A DNA stretch of 64,000 bases from JBDWFY01 sp965275915. GTDB lineage: Bacteria > Pseudomonadota > Alphaproteobacteria > Rhizobiales > Stappiaceae. Of this stretch, positions 54,026-63,559 are shown one piece after another. The translations under genes and the position numbers were made by a program. Under the pieces are notes generated by a model. It was not told the origin of the DNA. It made no database searches and saw nothing but the letters and a program-made list of their open reading frames with translations. The DNA is taken from contig CBDHYI010000004.1 of assembly GCA_965275915.1 (NCBI GenBank), forward strand, positions 186,001-250,000, read 5' to 3'. The number at the start of each line of letters is the position of its first letter. Positions within the stretch are counted from its first letter, which is position 1.

Positions 54026-54406
54026 TTAGGCCGCGACCGTTCGCATGATCCACAGACCGGCAAACAGGGCAAGCACCGAGAAAAGAACTGACGCGAGAAG
54101 ATAAGCGCCGGCCTGAGCCAGCTCACCGCGTTCCCACAAAACCGCAAAATCGAGCGAGAATGCTGAAAACGTTGTGAAACCGCCAAGAAACCCCGTTGCG
54201 ATCAGATAGCGCAGATCCGGATTGCCGCCAAGGCGATGAAGCAATGCCTCAATGAAAAGCCCCATCGCGAACGAACCCAGCACATTGACCGCCAGCGTTC
54301 CCCATGGAAATCCCGGACCAAGCAGACGAAGAGCGGCAAGACCGACAAGATGCCGACAACCGGCACCAAAGGCACCGCCAAGCGCTACGATAAGCAGGTG
54401 TTTCAT
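54026..54406 (-). CDS. crcB: Fluoride ion channel CrcB (Fluc)
   Basis: 126 residues, four spans. Motifs: LIVALGGAFGAGCRHLVGL, GTLAVNVLGSFAMGLF with the family Asn, and ATGFLGGFTTFSAFSLDF, the conserved Phe-box. It forms a dimeric fluoride exporter channel. No fluoride riboswitch is seen upstream. A MITE remnant of family 1 lies about 35 bases before the ATG at 54406. Confidence 0.95.
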   Translation of the reverse strand: MKHLLIVALGGAFGAGCRHLVGLAALRLLGPGFPWGTLAVNVLGSFAMGLFIEALLHRLGGNPDLRYLIATGFLGGFTTFSAFSLDFAVLWERGELAQAGAYLLASVLFSVLALFAGLWIMRTVAA

Positions 54407-54445
54407 GGGGACAGTCTTCTAACTTCACCTTTAGACAGGGTCTAG

Positions 54446-54531
54446 GGTGTGGACCCATTAATTTCATGCAATTGCACAACTGCCGAAAGATCATTGCCAA
54501 AAGAGTCAGTTGTCCCAATCCACACCCCTGC
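54446..54531. mobile_element. MITE family 1 shortened copy
   Basis: After CTAG (54442-54445): left end GGTGTGGACCCATTAATTTC, followed by about 45 other bases and a diverged inverted end (CCACACCCCTG). It is much shorter than the 264-bp copies, so an internal deletion is likely. It lies upstream of crcB and before the small secreted protein gene. Confidence 0.65.
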
Positions 54532-54566
54532 CCTATACTTCATGACAATTGCGGATTGGCGATATC

Positions 54567-54863
54567 ATGAAACAGAATATCTTTAGAGCAATTCTCTTTA
54601 TAACTCTTGCCGGCCTGTCCACTGACGCACTGGCGCGTCCCGATGCGCGGGCAATGACGTGCGCCGCCATCCAGAGCCTCATCAAACAACAAGGATCTGT
54701 CGTTTTCACGACCGGGCAGTATACGTGGGACACTTACGTCGCCGATGGCCGCTATTGCTCGCGGCGCCAACGAATCGCACCTGCAAAAATTCCAAGTGCG
54801 GACAAGAAAAAATGCGTTGTTTATTATCAGTGCCGTCAGAGGTTCAATACCGACGACAACTGA
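54567..54863 (+). CDS. Small secreted cysteine-containing protein
   Basis: 98 residues. A signal peptide (NIFRAILFITLAGLSTDALA) precedes a mature domain of about 75 residues with four cysteines (in MTCAAI, RYCSRR, KKCVVYYQC). The pattern DARAMTCAAIQSLIKQQGSVVFTTGQYTWDTYV is a conserved small family in Hyphomicrobiales. It is probably disulfide-bonded in the periplasm; the function is not known. ATG 54567 is chosen over TTG 54549. Confidence 0.82.
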   Translation: MKQNIFRAILFITLAGLSTDALARPDARAMTCAAIQSLIKQQGSVVFTTGQYTWDTYVADGRYCSRRQRIAPAKIPSADKKKCVVYYQCRQRFNTDDN

Positions 54864-54956
54864 ATCACGGTACTGTTTGGCGGCCCCGCCCTGCCTGCGT
54901 CAGGATCGGGGAACCCGCCAAAAGCGCTGTCGTTCTCAACCATTAACATCGCCCTC

Positions 54957-56330
54957 TCATTGTGTGAACGTTCTTGCAAGACGATCATTGAGCGGCTGCA
55001 TCAGATAGCTGATGGCTGTGCGCGCTCCGGTATTGACGAAAACATCCGCCGGCATTCCGGGCACGAACCTGAGTTTTTCAATCGAGGCGGGCTGTACCTC
55101 ATTCAATCGCACCCTGGCGACGTAGTAGGAGCGGTCCCTGTTTTCATCCCTGAGACTGTCGGCTGAAATATCCACAATTTCGCCGGTCGCTTCCGGGACC
55201 TCGGTTTGATCAAACGCCGTCAAACGCACACGGGTACTCTGTCCGACATACAGTTTTTCAATATCGACCGGTGCAACACGCGCCTCAACAATAAGCGTAT
55301 CCTTTTCAGGCACGATATCCAGAATAGATTCTCCAGGACCAATGACACCGCCAACCGTAAAGATCTGCATGTTCACAACACGCCCGCTGACCGGCGCCGT
55401 GATGACAATTCTGCCGCGCTTGGCTCGTGCGCCTTTATATTGCGGTGCGATCGACGCAATCTGAGTTTCGATGGCCGCAAGCTCAGTTGTGATCGTCTCC
55501 TTTCGCAAACGTTTCTGGCCGATCCGTCCCAGTTTCAGTTCGTCTATTTGGTTGGCGGCCCGCGCCTGCAGTGTCGTGAACTGCGCATCCGCCCCCCGCA
55601 GGCGCTCCATTTCGCGTCTTATAGTATTCACCCGGCTCAAGGGCGTCAGTCCTTTGGCCAGCAGCTCTTCAAAAGCGACCAGTTCGGTGGCTGCAATGTC
55701 CATCTGGCGGCTGTTTGCAGATCGCTGATTTTCAAGACCCTCGATCTCTTCCTCGAACCGGACGATACGCTGCGCAATCACCTGTTCTTCGCTTTTACGG
55801 GCCTGCAGCTGAGCGTTGAACAAGTTCCTCTGCACGGCAAGCAGGGCCTGTTCTTTTTCAGGTGTGATTTGCAGCCGAAGCGGTCCCTGTGTGAGCTGAT
55901 AATCAAATCTTTCCTTTTCCTGGATTTCCGCCAGAAGCCGGGCACGACGGACGAAGAGCTCGGCAAGCTGATTGCCCAAGACGTCGACATTGACGTCGCT
56001 TTCCGTGCTGTCCATGCGCAGCAGCGTCTGGTTTGCCGTTACATAATCGCCCTCTTTCACCAGGAGTTCACTCACAATGCCACCATCCAGATGTTGCACC
56101 GTCTTTCTGTTTCCTTCGACAACAAAGGCAGCCGGCGCAATCACAGCCCCGTCGAGCCGGGCCGTGGACGCCCAATAAACCGACCCTCCGATGAAAACCG
56201 TCAAAACCATCAAGCCGAAAAGAACGAAGAGGCGAATGCCCCACCTTTGACTGGGGTAGGCTTGGCTGTTGCCCGTATGGTTGGGTGTAATGAGTTCAAC
56301 CTGGTTCTGTGTAATCAAAGCATTTTTCAT
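54957..56330 (-). CDS. Type I secretion membrane-fusion (HlyD-family) protein
   Basis: 457 residues. An N-terminal span (GIRLFVLFGLMVLTVFIGGSVYW) is followed by a lipoyl-like start (GAVIAPAAFVVEGNRKTVQHLDGGIVSELLVKEGDYV), a long coiled coil, the second lipoyl half and the C-terminal MPADVFVNTGARTAISYLMQPL. It links the ABC exporter to the outer-membrane channel. Its start overlaps the ABC gene's stop as ATGA. No TolC-like gene is in the window. Confidence 0.94.
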   Translation of the reverse strand: MKNALITQNQVELITPNHTGNSQAYPSQRWGIRLFVLFGLMVLTVFIGGSVYWASTARLDGAVIAPAAFVVEGNRKTVQHLDGGIVSELLVKEGDYVTANQTLLRMDSTESDVNVDVLGNQLAELFVRRARLLAEIQEKERFDYQLTQGPLRLQITPEKEQALLAVQRNLFNAQLQARKSEEQVIAQRIVRFEEEIEGLENQRSANSRQMDIAATELVAFEELLAKGLTPLSRVNTIRREMERLRGADAQFTTLQARAANQIDELKLGRIGQKRLRKETITTELAAIETQIASIAPQYKGARAKRGRIVITAPVSGRVVNMQIFTVGGVIGPGESILDIVPEKDTLIVEARVAPVDIEKLYVGQSTRVRLTAFDQTEVPEATGEIVDISADSLRDENRDRSYYVARVRLNEVQPASIEKLRFVPGMPADVFVNTGARTAISYLMQPLNDRLARTFTQ

Positions 56331-58063
56331 TGGACTGCCCGCTTTTCAATGGAAGCGACGGAAGTGGCTTCAGAGTTTCCGATTGCAACGGCTTTCGTGG
56401 ATCCTCTGAGGACATCGGCCTTCGGCCCGAACGCCTTTTGCCGGCCTCGTTCCAGGACAAGGACTTTGTTAACAGCCTGGAGCGTGCTTGGCCTGTGGGT
56501 CATGACAACCACGATGGATTTTCGTTCCTGCGCAAGCCGGACCGTCCGGCGCAATGCCGCATCTCCCGTTGCATCCAGATTGGAGTTGGGTTCATCAAGC
56601 ACGAGAACAAACGGATCGCTGTATAAAGCCCGCGCCAGGCCGATCCTCTGCCGTTGCCCGCCGGATAGAAACTGACCGTCAGGACCAATCCAGGTGTCAT
56701 AGCCCTGCGGCAGTTGCATGATCATTTCATGCACGTCCGCTTCCCGCGCAGCGCGCAAAATGGCTGCATCGACCGGTTCGCTGGCAAATCTGGCAATATT
56801 CTCGCGAACCGTTCCTTCGAACAGTTCAACTTCCTGCGGCAGGTAACCGATTTGCGCCCCCAGTTCTTCGGCGTTCCACCGATCCGTGGGCGTTCCGTCC
56901 AGGCACACTTCGCCTCGCTGCGGTATCCAGACGCCGGTCAGCATGCGTGCCAGGGTGGACTTGCCCGATCCACTGGGTCCGATCACAGCGACAACGTCGC
57001 CCGCGTCCAGGGTAAAGGAAATGCCGACAAGACTTGCGTATTCCGCCATTGGTGCGCCCGCCTGTTGAATGGCGACATCCATTGATGCTCCGGCACTGGG
57101 CATGGACATCACCCGATCCGGCTCGGGATACTCCGCCAACAGATTTTTCATCTTCGAATAGGACCCCATTGCCGCGACGCAGGTCCGCCACTGACCGATG
57201 GCCTGATCGATCGGCGCCATTGCCCTGCCAAAAATGATCGTGGCCGCAATCATGACACCGGCGGAAGCTTCACCCGAAATCGCCAGCGCCGCGCCAAGGC
57301 CCAGCATCGCGGACTGGAGGGCAAGCCGCGACGTCTTTGAGACAACCGTGAATGACGAAATCCGATCCGTCGCCAACATCCTGATACGGCTCGTTTGCGA
57401 CTGAAGAGTTGCCCAGCGGCGCCGTAAATCGAATGTCATGCCCATGGATTGCATGAGCTCGGCATTCCGCTCGCACGCATGAAGCATACCATCCGCCTGT
57501 TGCCTTGCGGATGCGGTGTCCAAGACGGGCTTACGGCTTGCCTTATCATTGACATACGCAAGCAGGAACAGAAACAACCCGCCGACGATGCCAAGCAATC
57601 CGAGCAATGGATGCAAGACAAAAAGAACGGCCATGTAAATCGGCACCCAGGGAGAATCGAAAAAAGCGATCAGAGTGCTGCCGGATAAAAAATCGCGAAA
57701 CGCATTGATATCGTTGGACGCCACATCGCCGGATTCGGCGTTTCCGGATATCCGACGTCGCATCACCGCTTCGAAAATCGGTTCCGCAGCCTGTGCTTCA
57801 AACTGGGCACCCAGTCGATTTAAGATGCGCATGCGCGTGAAATCCAGAAGACCGCTCACAACGAAGATTCCGCCCAACAGAAGGCTCAGGGCGATCAGGG
57901 TCTCCATGCTCTGACTGGTCAGAACCCGGTCGTAGACCTGCAACATATAAAGAGGGCCGGCAAGCATCATCAGGTTGAGAGCAAGGCTGAAGATGGCAAT
58001 TGCGGCAAAACCACTCCTGAGAGAACGCAAGGCGCGCGTTACGGCTGACGGATTTCCGGACAT
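56327..58063 (-). CDS. Type I secretion ABC exporter (PrtD-like)
   Basis: 578 residues: a six-span transmembrane domain (with LALNLMMLAGPLYMLQVYDRVL and MAVLFVLHPLLGLLGIVGG), then an ATPase domain with Walker A GPSGSGKST, signature LSGGQRQRIGLARAL and Walker B VLVLDEPNSNLD. There is no N-terminal peptidase domain, so the substrate is expected to keep a C-terminal secretion signal. ATG 58063 has AAGGGGACG before it. It precedes the adaptor gene and follows the RTX protein gene. Confidence 0.94.
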   Translation of the reverse strand: MSGNPSAVTRALRSLRSGFAAIAIFSLALNLMMLAGPLYMLQVYDRVLTSQSMETLIALSLLLGGIFVVSGLLDFTRMRILNRLGAQFEAQAAEPIFEAVMRRRISGNAESGDVASNDINAFRDFLSGSTLIAFFDSPWVPIYMAVLFVLHPLLGLLGIVGGLFLFLLAYVNDKASRKPVLDTASARQQADGMLHACERNAELMQSMGMTFDLRRRWATLQSQTSRIRMLATDRISSFTVVSKTSRLALQSAMLGLGAALAISGEASAGVMIAATIIFGRAMAPIDQAIGQWRTCVAAMGSYSKMKNLLAEYPEPDRVMSMPSAGASMDVAIQQAGAPMAEYASLVGISFTLDAGDVVAVIGPSGSGKSTLARMLTGVWIPQRGEVCLDGTPTDRWNAEELGAQIGYLPQEVELFEGTVRENIARFASEPVDAAILRAAREADVHEMIMQLPQGYDTWIGPDGQFLSGGQRQRIGLARALYSDPFVLVLDEPNSNLDATGDAALRRTVRLAQERKSIVVVMTHRPSTLQAVNKVLVLERGRQKAFGPKADVLRGSTKAVAIGNSEATSVASIEKRAVQ

Positions 58064-58153
58064 GAAAACGTCCCCTTCGGATAGAAATTGCTGAACATGC
58101 AATGAATGAAATGGATGGCAGCCAAAGCTGCCATCCTCTCCGCGACGTTTGAA

Positions 58154-60967
58154 TCAGGCGATGAAATCATCCTGATTTTGTTGATCGCCATCGAGGCCCG
58201 CAACACGCACGGTGTCGTTATCGCCGAGCGTGACTGCCGCGAGGTCGCCGTCCGGACCTACGCTGTTAAAGGCGCTTTCCGGATCGAAATCAGGTCCAAG
58301 ACCGGAAACGTTCAGGGGATCGTCTCCATCACCATCCCCAAGATCGACGTCGGCCACATCGACGCCCTCCGCGCCGAAGACGATAAAATCGTCCTCGCTC
58401 AGTTGCCCGACATCGAAACCGGCAAGACGAACCGTATCATTTTCACTGAGTGTGATGACCGTATCCTCGCCATCCTGAATCGCACCGCCGATGACACTTT
58501 CCAGGTCGAACTCAGGTCCGAACGCAGAGACATCAAGACGATCCTGCTCGCTGCCGCCAAAGTCCGTGATGGTGTCGTTGTTGCCGCCTTCAGCAAAAAC
58601 GAACACATCATTTCCTGCACCGCCTGTCAGCAGATCGTCACCGGCACCGCCGGTGAGGGTATTGTCACCGTCATCACCCGAGATCTGATCGTCTCCGCCT
58701 GAGCCGACGACATTTTCGATGTTTTCCAGGACGTCGGTTTCGTCCACGAGGACCAGACCTTCACCCGCATCCGTAGCGACATCAACCACCACCGGGCCAT
58801 TTTGACCGGCGGGAGCATTATGCAGATGGATGGGGCTCAATGTGCCGTTGCCGATATTGACCGGCAGAAGCTCACCTTGGAGGTTCGAAACATCAAGGTC
58901 CGTTTCGTAGCTGACCTCGCCTGTTTCGCTGATCGTGAAGACAACCGTTGCGGTGCCTGTTGCAGGCGTGTCCACCGGAGCGGGCACTTCCTGTGCGCCG
59001 TCCAGAACAGCTGTCAACGTAACGATCCGGCCGCCATTGCCATCGGAAACATCAGAAATCAGCTCCAACTGTCCGCGAACTTCCCCTGCGGGAAATTCTG
59101 TTGTGTGAACGTTGAAGTAAATGTTTCCGGCAATCGCTTCTGAGACAATGTCAGAGGGCGCAAGCTCATTGGTGATACCCTGGTTGGGGTTGACCAGAAC
59201 CTGCTGCGCGACATCGGCGGCAAAGCCGCTGCGGCTGACAGTCCCGGCCTGCAGATCAGCGACAATGCCGACATTCAGATCATCAAATGCCGCTGTGTCG
59301 TTGCCCTCACCACCGTCAAGGACATCGTCTCCAAGACCGCCGACAACAACATTGTCCTCGTCGCCGAGCAGCACGACGTCGTCGCCGCCGCCAGCATTTA
59401 CGGTTCCACGAATTTCGCCGCCGCTGCTGATGATCACATCCTGCTCGTCACCGAGCAAAACATTGCCGCTGAGCAAACCGTCGTTGACGATGTTTACCGA
59501 ACCGCCTTCGCGGGCATCAATGGCGTTTTCCACGCCGCGAATTTCACCTCGGTTGAATATCGTGCCGAGGACATCGACGCCGCTCTCGACACTGACACCG
59601 GCCGCAAGCGGCGAGTCTTCCGACCCTGCAATCAGGCCGTTGTTGACGATATCGCCGGCAAAACCGGTCGTACCGGCCACATCGCTGCCTGCGAAGATGC
59701 GCAAGCCGTTGCCGATGCCGTTCGCACCCTCAGCATCGCCGCGGCCCTGAATAATACCGTCATTGGTGACGCTGGCCGTAACCACATCGCCCACAATATC
59801 ACCGGTTTGCAGAGCCACACCTGAACCATTGTTTCCGGCTCCGGCATCAATCACGCCGCTGCGTCCGTTATAGATTGTGTAGCCGTCTGCCGTGTCATCG
59901 GCGTAAACGGTGCCGTTGCGCTGATCACCTGTCCCAAGAATGCGACCGGTATTGCTGAGGTTCACGCCACTGCCATCGATGTTTACGGCCCGGCTGTCCG
60001 AGGAGATCGTTCCGGCATTGCCGATATACAGATCATGCTCGCCATTGCCGATATAGAGGCCGTTACGAACACCTTCGATGACACCGGTTGGCCCGTTCAC
60101 GATCGATCCGTCAAATCCGACGCCATCGGCAACACGAATGCCACCGGTGGTTCCCTGGTCGCTCTCTGAAGCAATGCGGCCACGGTTGATAATGTCACCC
60201 TGGAACACCGTGCCTTCCGCACCATTGTTGATGCGAATGCCGTCACCGGCCAACGGGGTGTTGGATGCGGCCTGACCCCGACCCTGGATTGTTGCGCCAA
60301 AGCCATTGGTAATGGTGCCCTGAACAACATCTCCTTGCTCGTCTCCGATCTCCAGAGAGATGCCGGCTCCCTGGTTGCCTTCACCGGCATCAATGGTCGC
60401 GCGGGAGAAGTTGCGTATAGAGAAATTTTCGGCAGTCGCATTGGCGTAAATCGTGCCGTTGCGCTGATCTCCGGTTCCCAGGATATCGCCAAAATTACGG
60501 ACCTGGACGCCTTCGCCGTCGATGTTCACCGCCCGGCTGTCAGACGATATCGCCGCGCCGCGGAAGTTGTCCAGTCGGCCCGAAGACTGAGCGCCGGTGA
60601 AACTGACGCCGTTAAACTCGCCATCGATCGAACCAAAATTGCGAATGCTCGCGCTACCGGTGACATTGATTGCCGTCGCCTGCGCATCGGGACCGCTGTC
60701 GGCGTCGATGCGGCCGGACCCGAAATTGACGATTGAGGCATTTTCACCGGTCACGGAAATCGCTGCTTCCGCATTTTCGGTGTTTATCTGCCCGAAGTTG
60801 AACAGCCTTACAAAGTCGTTATCAATCCGAAATGCAGGTGTGTTCTGCACGTTCGTTTCTTGGAAAAACGACTGAAAAAAGGTCTGCCCGTCAAATGCAC
60901 TTTCCTGCGCCAGACTCGAATTGCTTAAAAGTCTTGCGCGGAGTGCAGAAAAATATCCGAATGCCAT
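58154..60967 (-). CDS. Type I secreted RTX/CHRD protein with internal duplications
   Basis: 937 residues. N-terminal glycine/asparagine-rich beta-helix region (about 60-510) contains a roughly 190-residue duplication (both copies carry SSDSRAVNIDG and ILGTGDQRNGT). A first calcium-type RTX block (GGLGDDVLDGGEGND, about 526-558), a CHRD domain (about 605-735), and a second RTX block (GGAGDDLLTGGAGND, about 750-784) follow. The last 120 residues are a duplicated module ending in an acidic DDFI motif, as in type I signals. The adjoining ABC exporter and adaptor on the same strand are its likely secretion machine. An adhesin or matrix role is possible. Confidence 0.9.
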   Translation of the reverse strand: MAFGYFSALRARLLSNSSLAQESAFDGQTFFQSFFQETNVQNTPAFRIDNDFVRLFNFGQINTENAEAAISVTGENASIVNFGSGRIDADSGPDAQATAINVTGSASIRNFGSIDGEFNGVSFTGAQSSGRLDNFRGAAISSDSRAVNIDGEGVQVRNFGDILGTGDQRNGTIYANATAENFSIRNFSRATIDAGEGNQGAGISLEIGDEQGDVVQGTITNGFGATIQGRGQAASNTPLAGDGIRINNGAEGTVFQGDIINRGRIASESDQGTTGGIRVADGVGFDGSIVNGPTGVIEGVRNGLYIGNGEHDLYIGNAGTISSDSRAVNIDGSGVNLSNTGRILGTGDQRNGTVYADDTADGYTIYNGRSGVIDAGAGNNGSGVALQTGDIVGDVVTASVTNDGIIQGRGDAEGANGIGNGLRIFAGSDVAGTTGFAGDIVNNGLIAGSEDSPLAAGVSVESGVDVLGTIFNRGEIRGVENAIDAREGGSVNIVNDGLLSGNVLLGDEQDVIISSGGEIRGTVNAGGGDDVVLLGDEDNVVVGGLGDDVLDGGEGNDTAAFDDLNVGIVADLQAGTVSRSGFAADVAQQVLVNPNQGITNELAPSDIVSEAIAGNIYFNVHTTEFPAGEVRGQLELISDVSDGNGGRIVTLTAVLDGAQEVPAPVDTPATGTATVVFTISETGEVSYETDLDVSNLQGELLPVNIGNGTLSPIHLHNAPAGQNGPVVVDVATDAGEGLVLVDETDVLENIENVVGSGGDDQISGDDGDNTLTGGAGDDLLTGGAGNDVFVFAEGGNNDTITDFGGSEQDRLDVSAFGPEFDLESVIGGAIQDGEDTVITLSENDTVRLAGFDVGQLSEDDFIVFGAEGVDVADVDLGDGDGDDPLNVSGLGPDFDPESAFNSVGPDGDLAAVTLGDNDTVRVAGLDGDQQNQDDFIA

Positions 60968-61314
60968 CTAAATAATCTCCAAACTGGTAATTCGAAATCA
61001 GGAGAGCGAGAAGGAAGAGTTTTGCCCGCCTGATGAGCGGAGACGTAGGAACAGAGACAATCAGTAATAAATTCTTTGTTTGAATACGGGCTATATACTG
61101 TCCTTATACTTTACCAATCAGTGAGCAAATCTGATCAAATAGCCGCCGATTTCTGCGATTCTTCGATTTATTCGAACACGAAATCTCACATATTTTTGAC
61201 TCATAATTACGTGCTTAAACCAGCTTTTGTCCCTATCCAATACAACAGCCTCCAAGGCAAGAGGCATAGCGACAGGCCCTGGATGGCAACAGTGCAGCAA
61301 ACAGGAACCAAGGC
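60968..61314. other. Divergent promoter region between the RTX and LysR genes
   Basis: About 347 bases. A GGAG site at the left end is the ribosome binding site of the RTX gene. The middle part (61070-61240) is AT-rich and could hold both promoters. A LysR-type T-N11-A site is likely to be here, but many fit and none is compelling. Confidence 0.4.
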
Positions 61315-62229
61315 GTGAATTTGCGAGATCTTGAATATGTTGAGGCAGTCGGCTCCTATCTGAGTTTCAGCAAAGCCGCTATGGCGTGCAATGTTTCACA
61401 ACCAGCGCTGTCCAATCAGGTTAAGAAGCTTGAGCGGGAACTGGGCGCTCAACTTTTTGACAGGCGGCTGCAGGAAGTCCGGCCGACCGAATTGGGAACC
61501 CGGGTCATCGCCTCTGCCAGATCACTCCTCGCAGAGGCGCAGCGCATAAGGGATATGGCCACTGAATATCGCGATCCCGCTGCATTGCCGCTAAGAATTG
61601 GCATGGTGCCGACGTTGGCACCTTACCTGATGGGCTACCTCTGTGAACAGATTCAGATTGTGTGGCCGGACATCAAACTGGCCGTGACTGAAGCCCCGTC
61701 GGCGGAACTGATAAGACTGGTTGGCAACCGTGATATCGACATCGCATTGATCCCCCGGAGAAACTGCGATCGGCATATGGATTTTTCGCCTGTATTTCGC
61801 GAACAAATGTGCCTTGCGATTCAAAGCAACCATCCGCTTTCAAAACTCAGGCGTATTTCTCTCGCTGACATCCCCTACCACAAACTGATATGTCCTCGGA
61901 CGCCGTTTGGTTTTGATGCGGAAGATGAAATAATGCGCATCAATCCCGGTATCGGCTGTGATGTCAGCCTGGATGTAAGCGGCGCAGGTCTGGAGACCAT
62001 CTGCCGGCACATAAGCGTCAGCAGCGATTGCAGCATGATCCCCGCACTGGCTGCCGACCGATTCCGTGGAGATGGCTGGAATCTCTCGTTTGTGCCGATT
62101 GCAGATCAAAGCTGTTCGCGGGAGATCGGCATCAACACGCGCGTGGGATGTCCGCGGAAACCATTACTTGCTGCCGTTCTGGAACAGTTCGCCAGCAATC
62201 CGCCGGTAGGCGTGGAACTGATTGAGTAA
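61315..62229 (+). CDS. LysR-family transcriptional regulator (OxyR-like)
   Basis: 304 residues with an N-terminal winged HTH (NLRDLEYVEAVGSYLSFSKAAMACNVSQPALSNQVKKLERELGA) and a LysR substrate-binding domain. The order and the NLRDLEY start are OxyR-like, though no OxyR cysteine pair in the usual position is certain (C at about 169 and 197). GTG 61315 is the only start matching the family. It is divergent from the RTX operon and could regulate it; that is inference. It is convergent with rarA. Confidence 0.88.
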   Translation: MNLRDLEYVEAVGSYLSFSKAAMACNVSQPALSNQVKKLERELGAQLFDRRLQEVRPTELGTRVIASARSLLAEAQRIRDMATEYRDPAALPLRIGMVPTLAPYLMGYLCEQIQIVWPDIKLAVTEAPSAELIRLVGNRDIDIALIPRRNCDRHMDFSPVFREQMCLAIQSNHPLSKLRRISLADIPYHKLICPRTPFGFDAEDEIMRINPGIGCDVSLDVSGAGLETICRHISVSSDCSMIPALAADRFRGDGWNLSFVPIADQSCSREIGINTRVGCPRKPLLAAVLEQFASNPPVGVELIE

Positions 62230-62233
62230 AATC

Positions 62234-63553
62234 CTATTCCTGCTGCCCAGAGCGGCGTTCCTGCCGCAATCTGGACCAGTATTCCATCCGCTTTTTCAAT
62301 TCCCTTTCAAAACCCCTCTCGACGGGCTCGTAATATGTCTGTCGGCCGATCTCCTCAGGGAAATAGTCCTGTCCCGAAAATGCATCAGGCGCATCATGAT
62401 CATATTGGTACCCCGAGCCGTAGCCTTCGCTTTTCATAAGCGTGGTCGGTGCATTGAGGATGGTTTTGGGAGGCAACAGCGACCCGTGCTCTTTCGCGCT
62501 GCGCATGGCGCCCTTGTAAGCACCATAGACCGCATTCGATTTGGGAGCCGTCGCAAGATAAACCGCTGCCTGCGCCAATCCGAGCTCTCCTTCGGGACTG
62601 CCGAGCAACTGATATTGCTGAACGGCGGCATTACACTGGACCAGAGCCTGCGGGTCAGCAAGCCCGATATCTTCCGTTGCCATGCGAACCAGACGCCGGC
62701 CAAGATAAAGCGGATCCTCACCCGCATCGAGCATCCGGCACAGGTAATACAGCGCCGCGTCCGGATCCGACCCCCGCACCGACTTGTGAAGCGCTGAAAT
62801 CAGGTTGTAGTGACCATCCTGCGACTTGTCGTAAATCGGCGCGCGCCGCTGAACCACATCCTGCAATTTCCCACTGTCGAAGACCTCGCCCTCCGCCGCC
62901 GCCCGCCAGACGTCTTCGGCAAGCGTCAGGGCCGAGCGTCCGTCGCCGTCGGCCATCCGGATCAGGCTTTCAAAAGCATCCTCGTCAAGGGGCAGCTTTC
63001 GTTGTTCCACCGTCTCCGCCCGTCTCAGCAACTTGCGAATGGCATCCTCGTCGAGCGACTTGAACACCATGACGTGGGCCCGCGAAAGGAGCGCGGCGTT
63101 GAGCTCAAAAGACGGGTTCTCCGTCGTGGCCCCCACCAGCGTTATGGTGCCGTCTTCCATTACGGGCAGAAATGAATCCTGTTGTGCCCGGTTAAAGCGG
63201 TGGATCTCATCGACAAACAACAAGGTTCCCTGACCGCTTATCCGCCGCGCGCGGGCCGTCTCAAACGCTTTTTTCAGATCGGCCACGCCTGAAAAAATCG
63301 CCGATATCTGTTCAAAAACAAGATCGGTGGAATCGGCCAACAGGCGCGCAACCGTCGTTTTTCCGGTTCCGGGGGGGCCCCAGAAAATCAAAGAACCAAG
63401 CGACCCCGAAGCAAGCATCCGGGTCAGCGTTCCGTCCGGACCCAGAATATGGTCCTGACCGACGACATCTTCCGGCATTTCCGGACGTAATCTGTCTGCG
63501 AGCGGGCGCGGGCCGCTTTTATCCAGTCCCGCCGCAGTAAATAAATCGGTCAT
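62234..63553 (-). CDS. rarA: Replication-associated recombination protein RarA (MgsA)
   Basis: 439 residues of the AAA+ RarA family. Walker A GPPGTGKTT, Walker B LLFVDEIHRFNRAQQD, sensor TTENPSF, and the family segment GSDPDAALYYLCRMLDAGEDP with a C-terminal helix set typical of clamp-loader relatives (YGAYKGAMRSAKEHG). It acts at stalled replication forks. The length is complete. It follows the Deg-protease gene by only 6 bp. Confidence 0.95.
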   Translation of the reverse strand: MTDLFTAAGLDKSGPRPLADRLRPEMPEDVVGQDHILGPDGTLTRMLASGSLGSLIFWGPPGTGKTTVARLLADSTDLVFEQISAIFSGVADLKKAFETARARRISGQGTLLFVDEIHRFNRAQQDSFLPVMEDGTITLVGATTENPSFELNAALLSRAHVMVFKSLDEDAIRKLLRRAETVEQRKLPLDEDAFESLIRMADGDGRSALTLAEDVWRAAAEGEVFDSGKLQDVVQRRAPIYDKSQDGHYNLISALHKSVRGSDPDAALYYLCRMLDAGEDPLYLGRRLVRMATEDIGLADPQALVQCNAAVQQYQLLGSPEGELGLAQAAVYLATAPKSNAVYGAYKGAMRSAKEHGSLLPPKTILNAPTTLMKSEGYGSGYQYDHDAPDAFSGQDYFPEEIGRQTYYEPVERGFERELKKRMEYWSRLRQERRSGQQE

Positions 63554-63559
63554 CTGAGG

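Noticed and set aside
55206..56675. Long rightward frame of 489 codons opposite the type I secretion genes
   Set aside because: High-GC antisense shadow; it overlaps two well-supported genes and has no protein family signature.
58106..58702. Rightward frame opposite the RTX repeats
   Set aside because: Frame openness follows from the repeated glycine/aspartate codons of the RTX gene.
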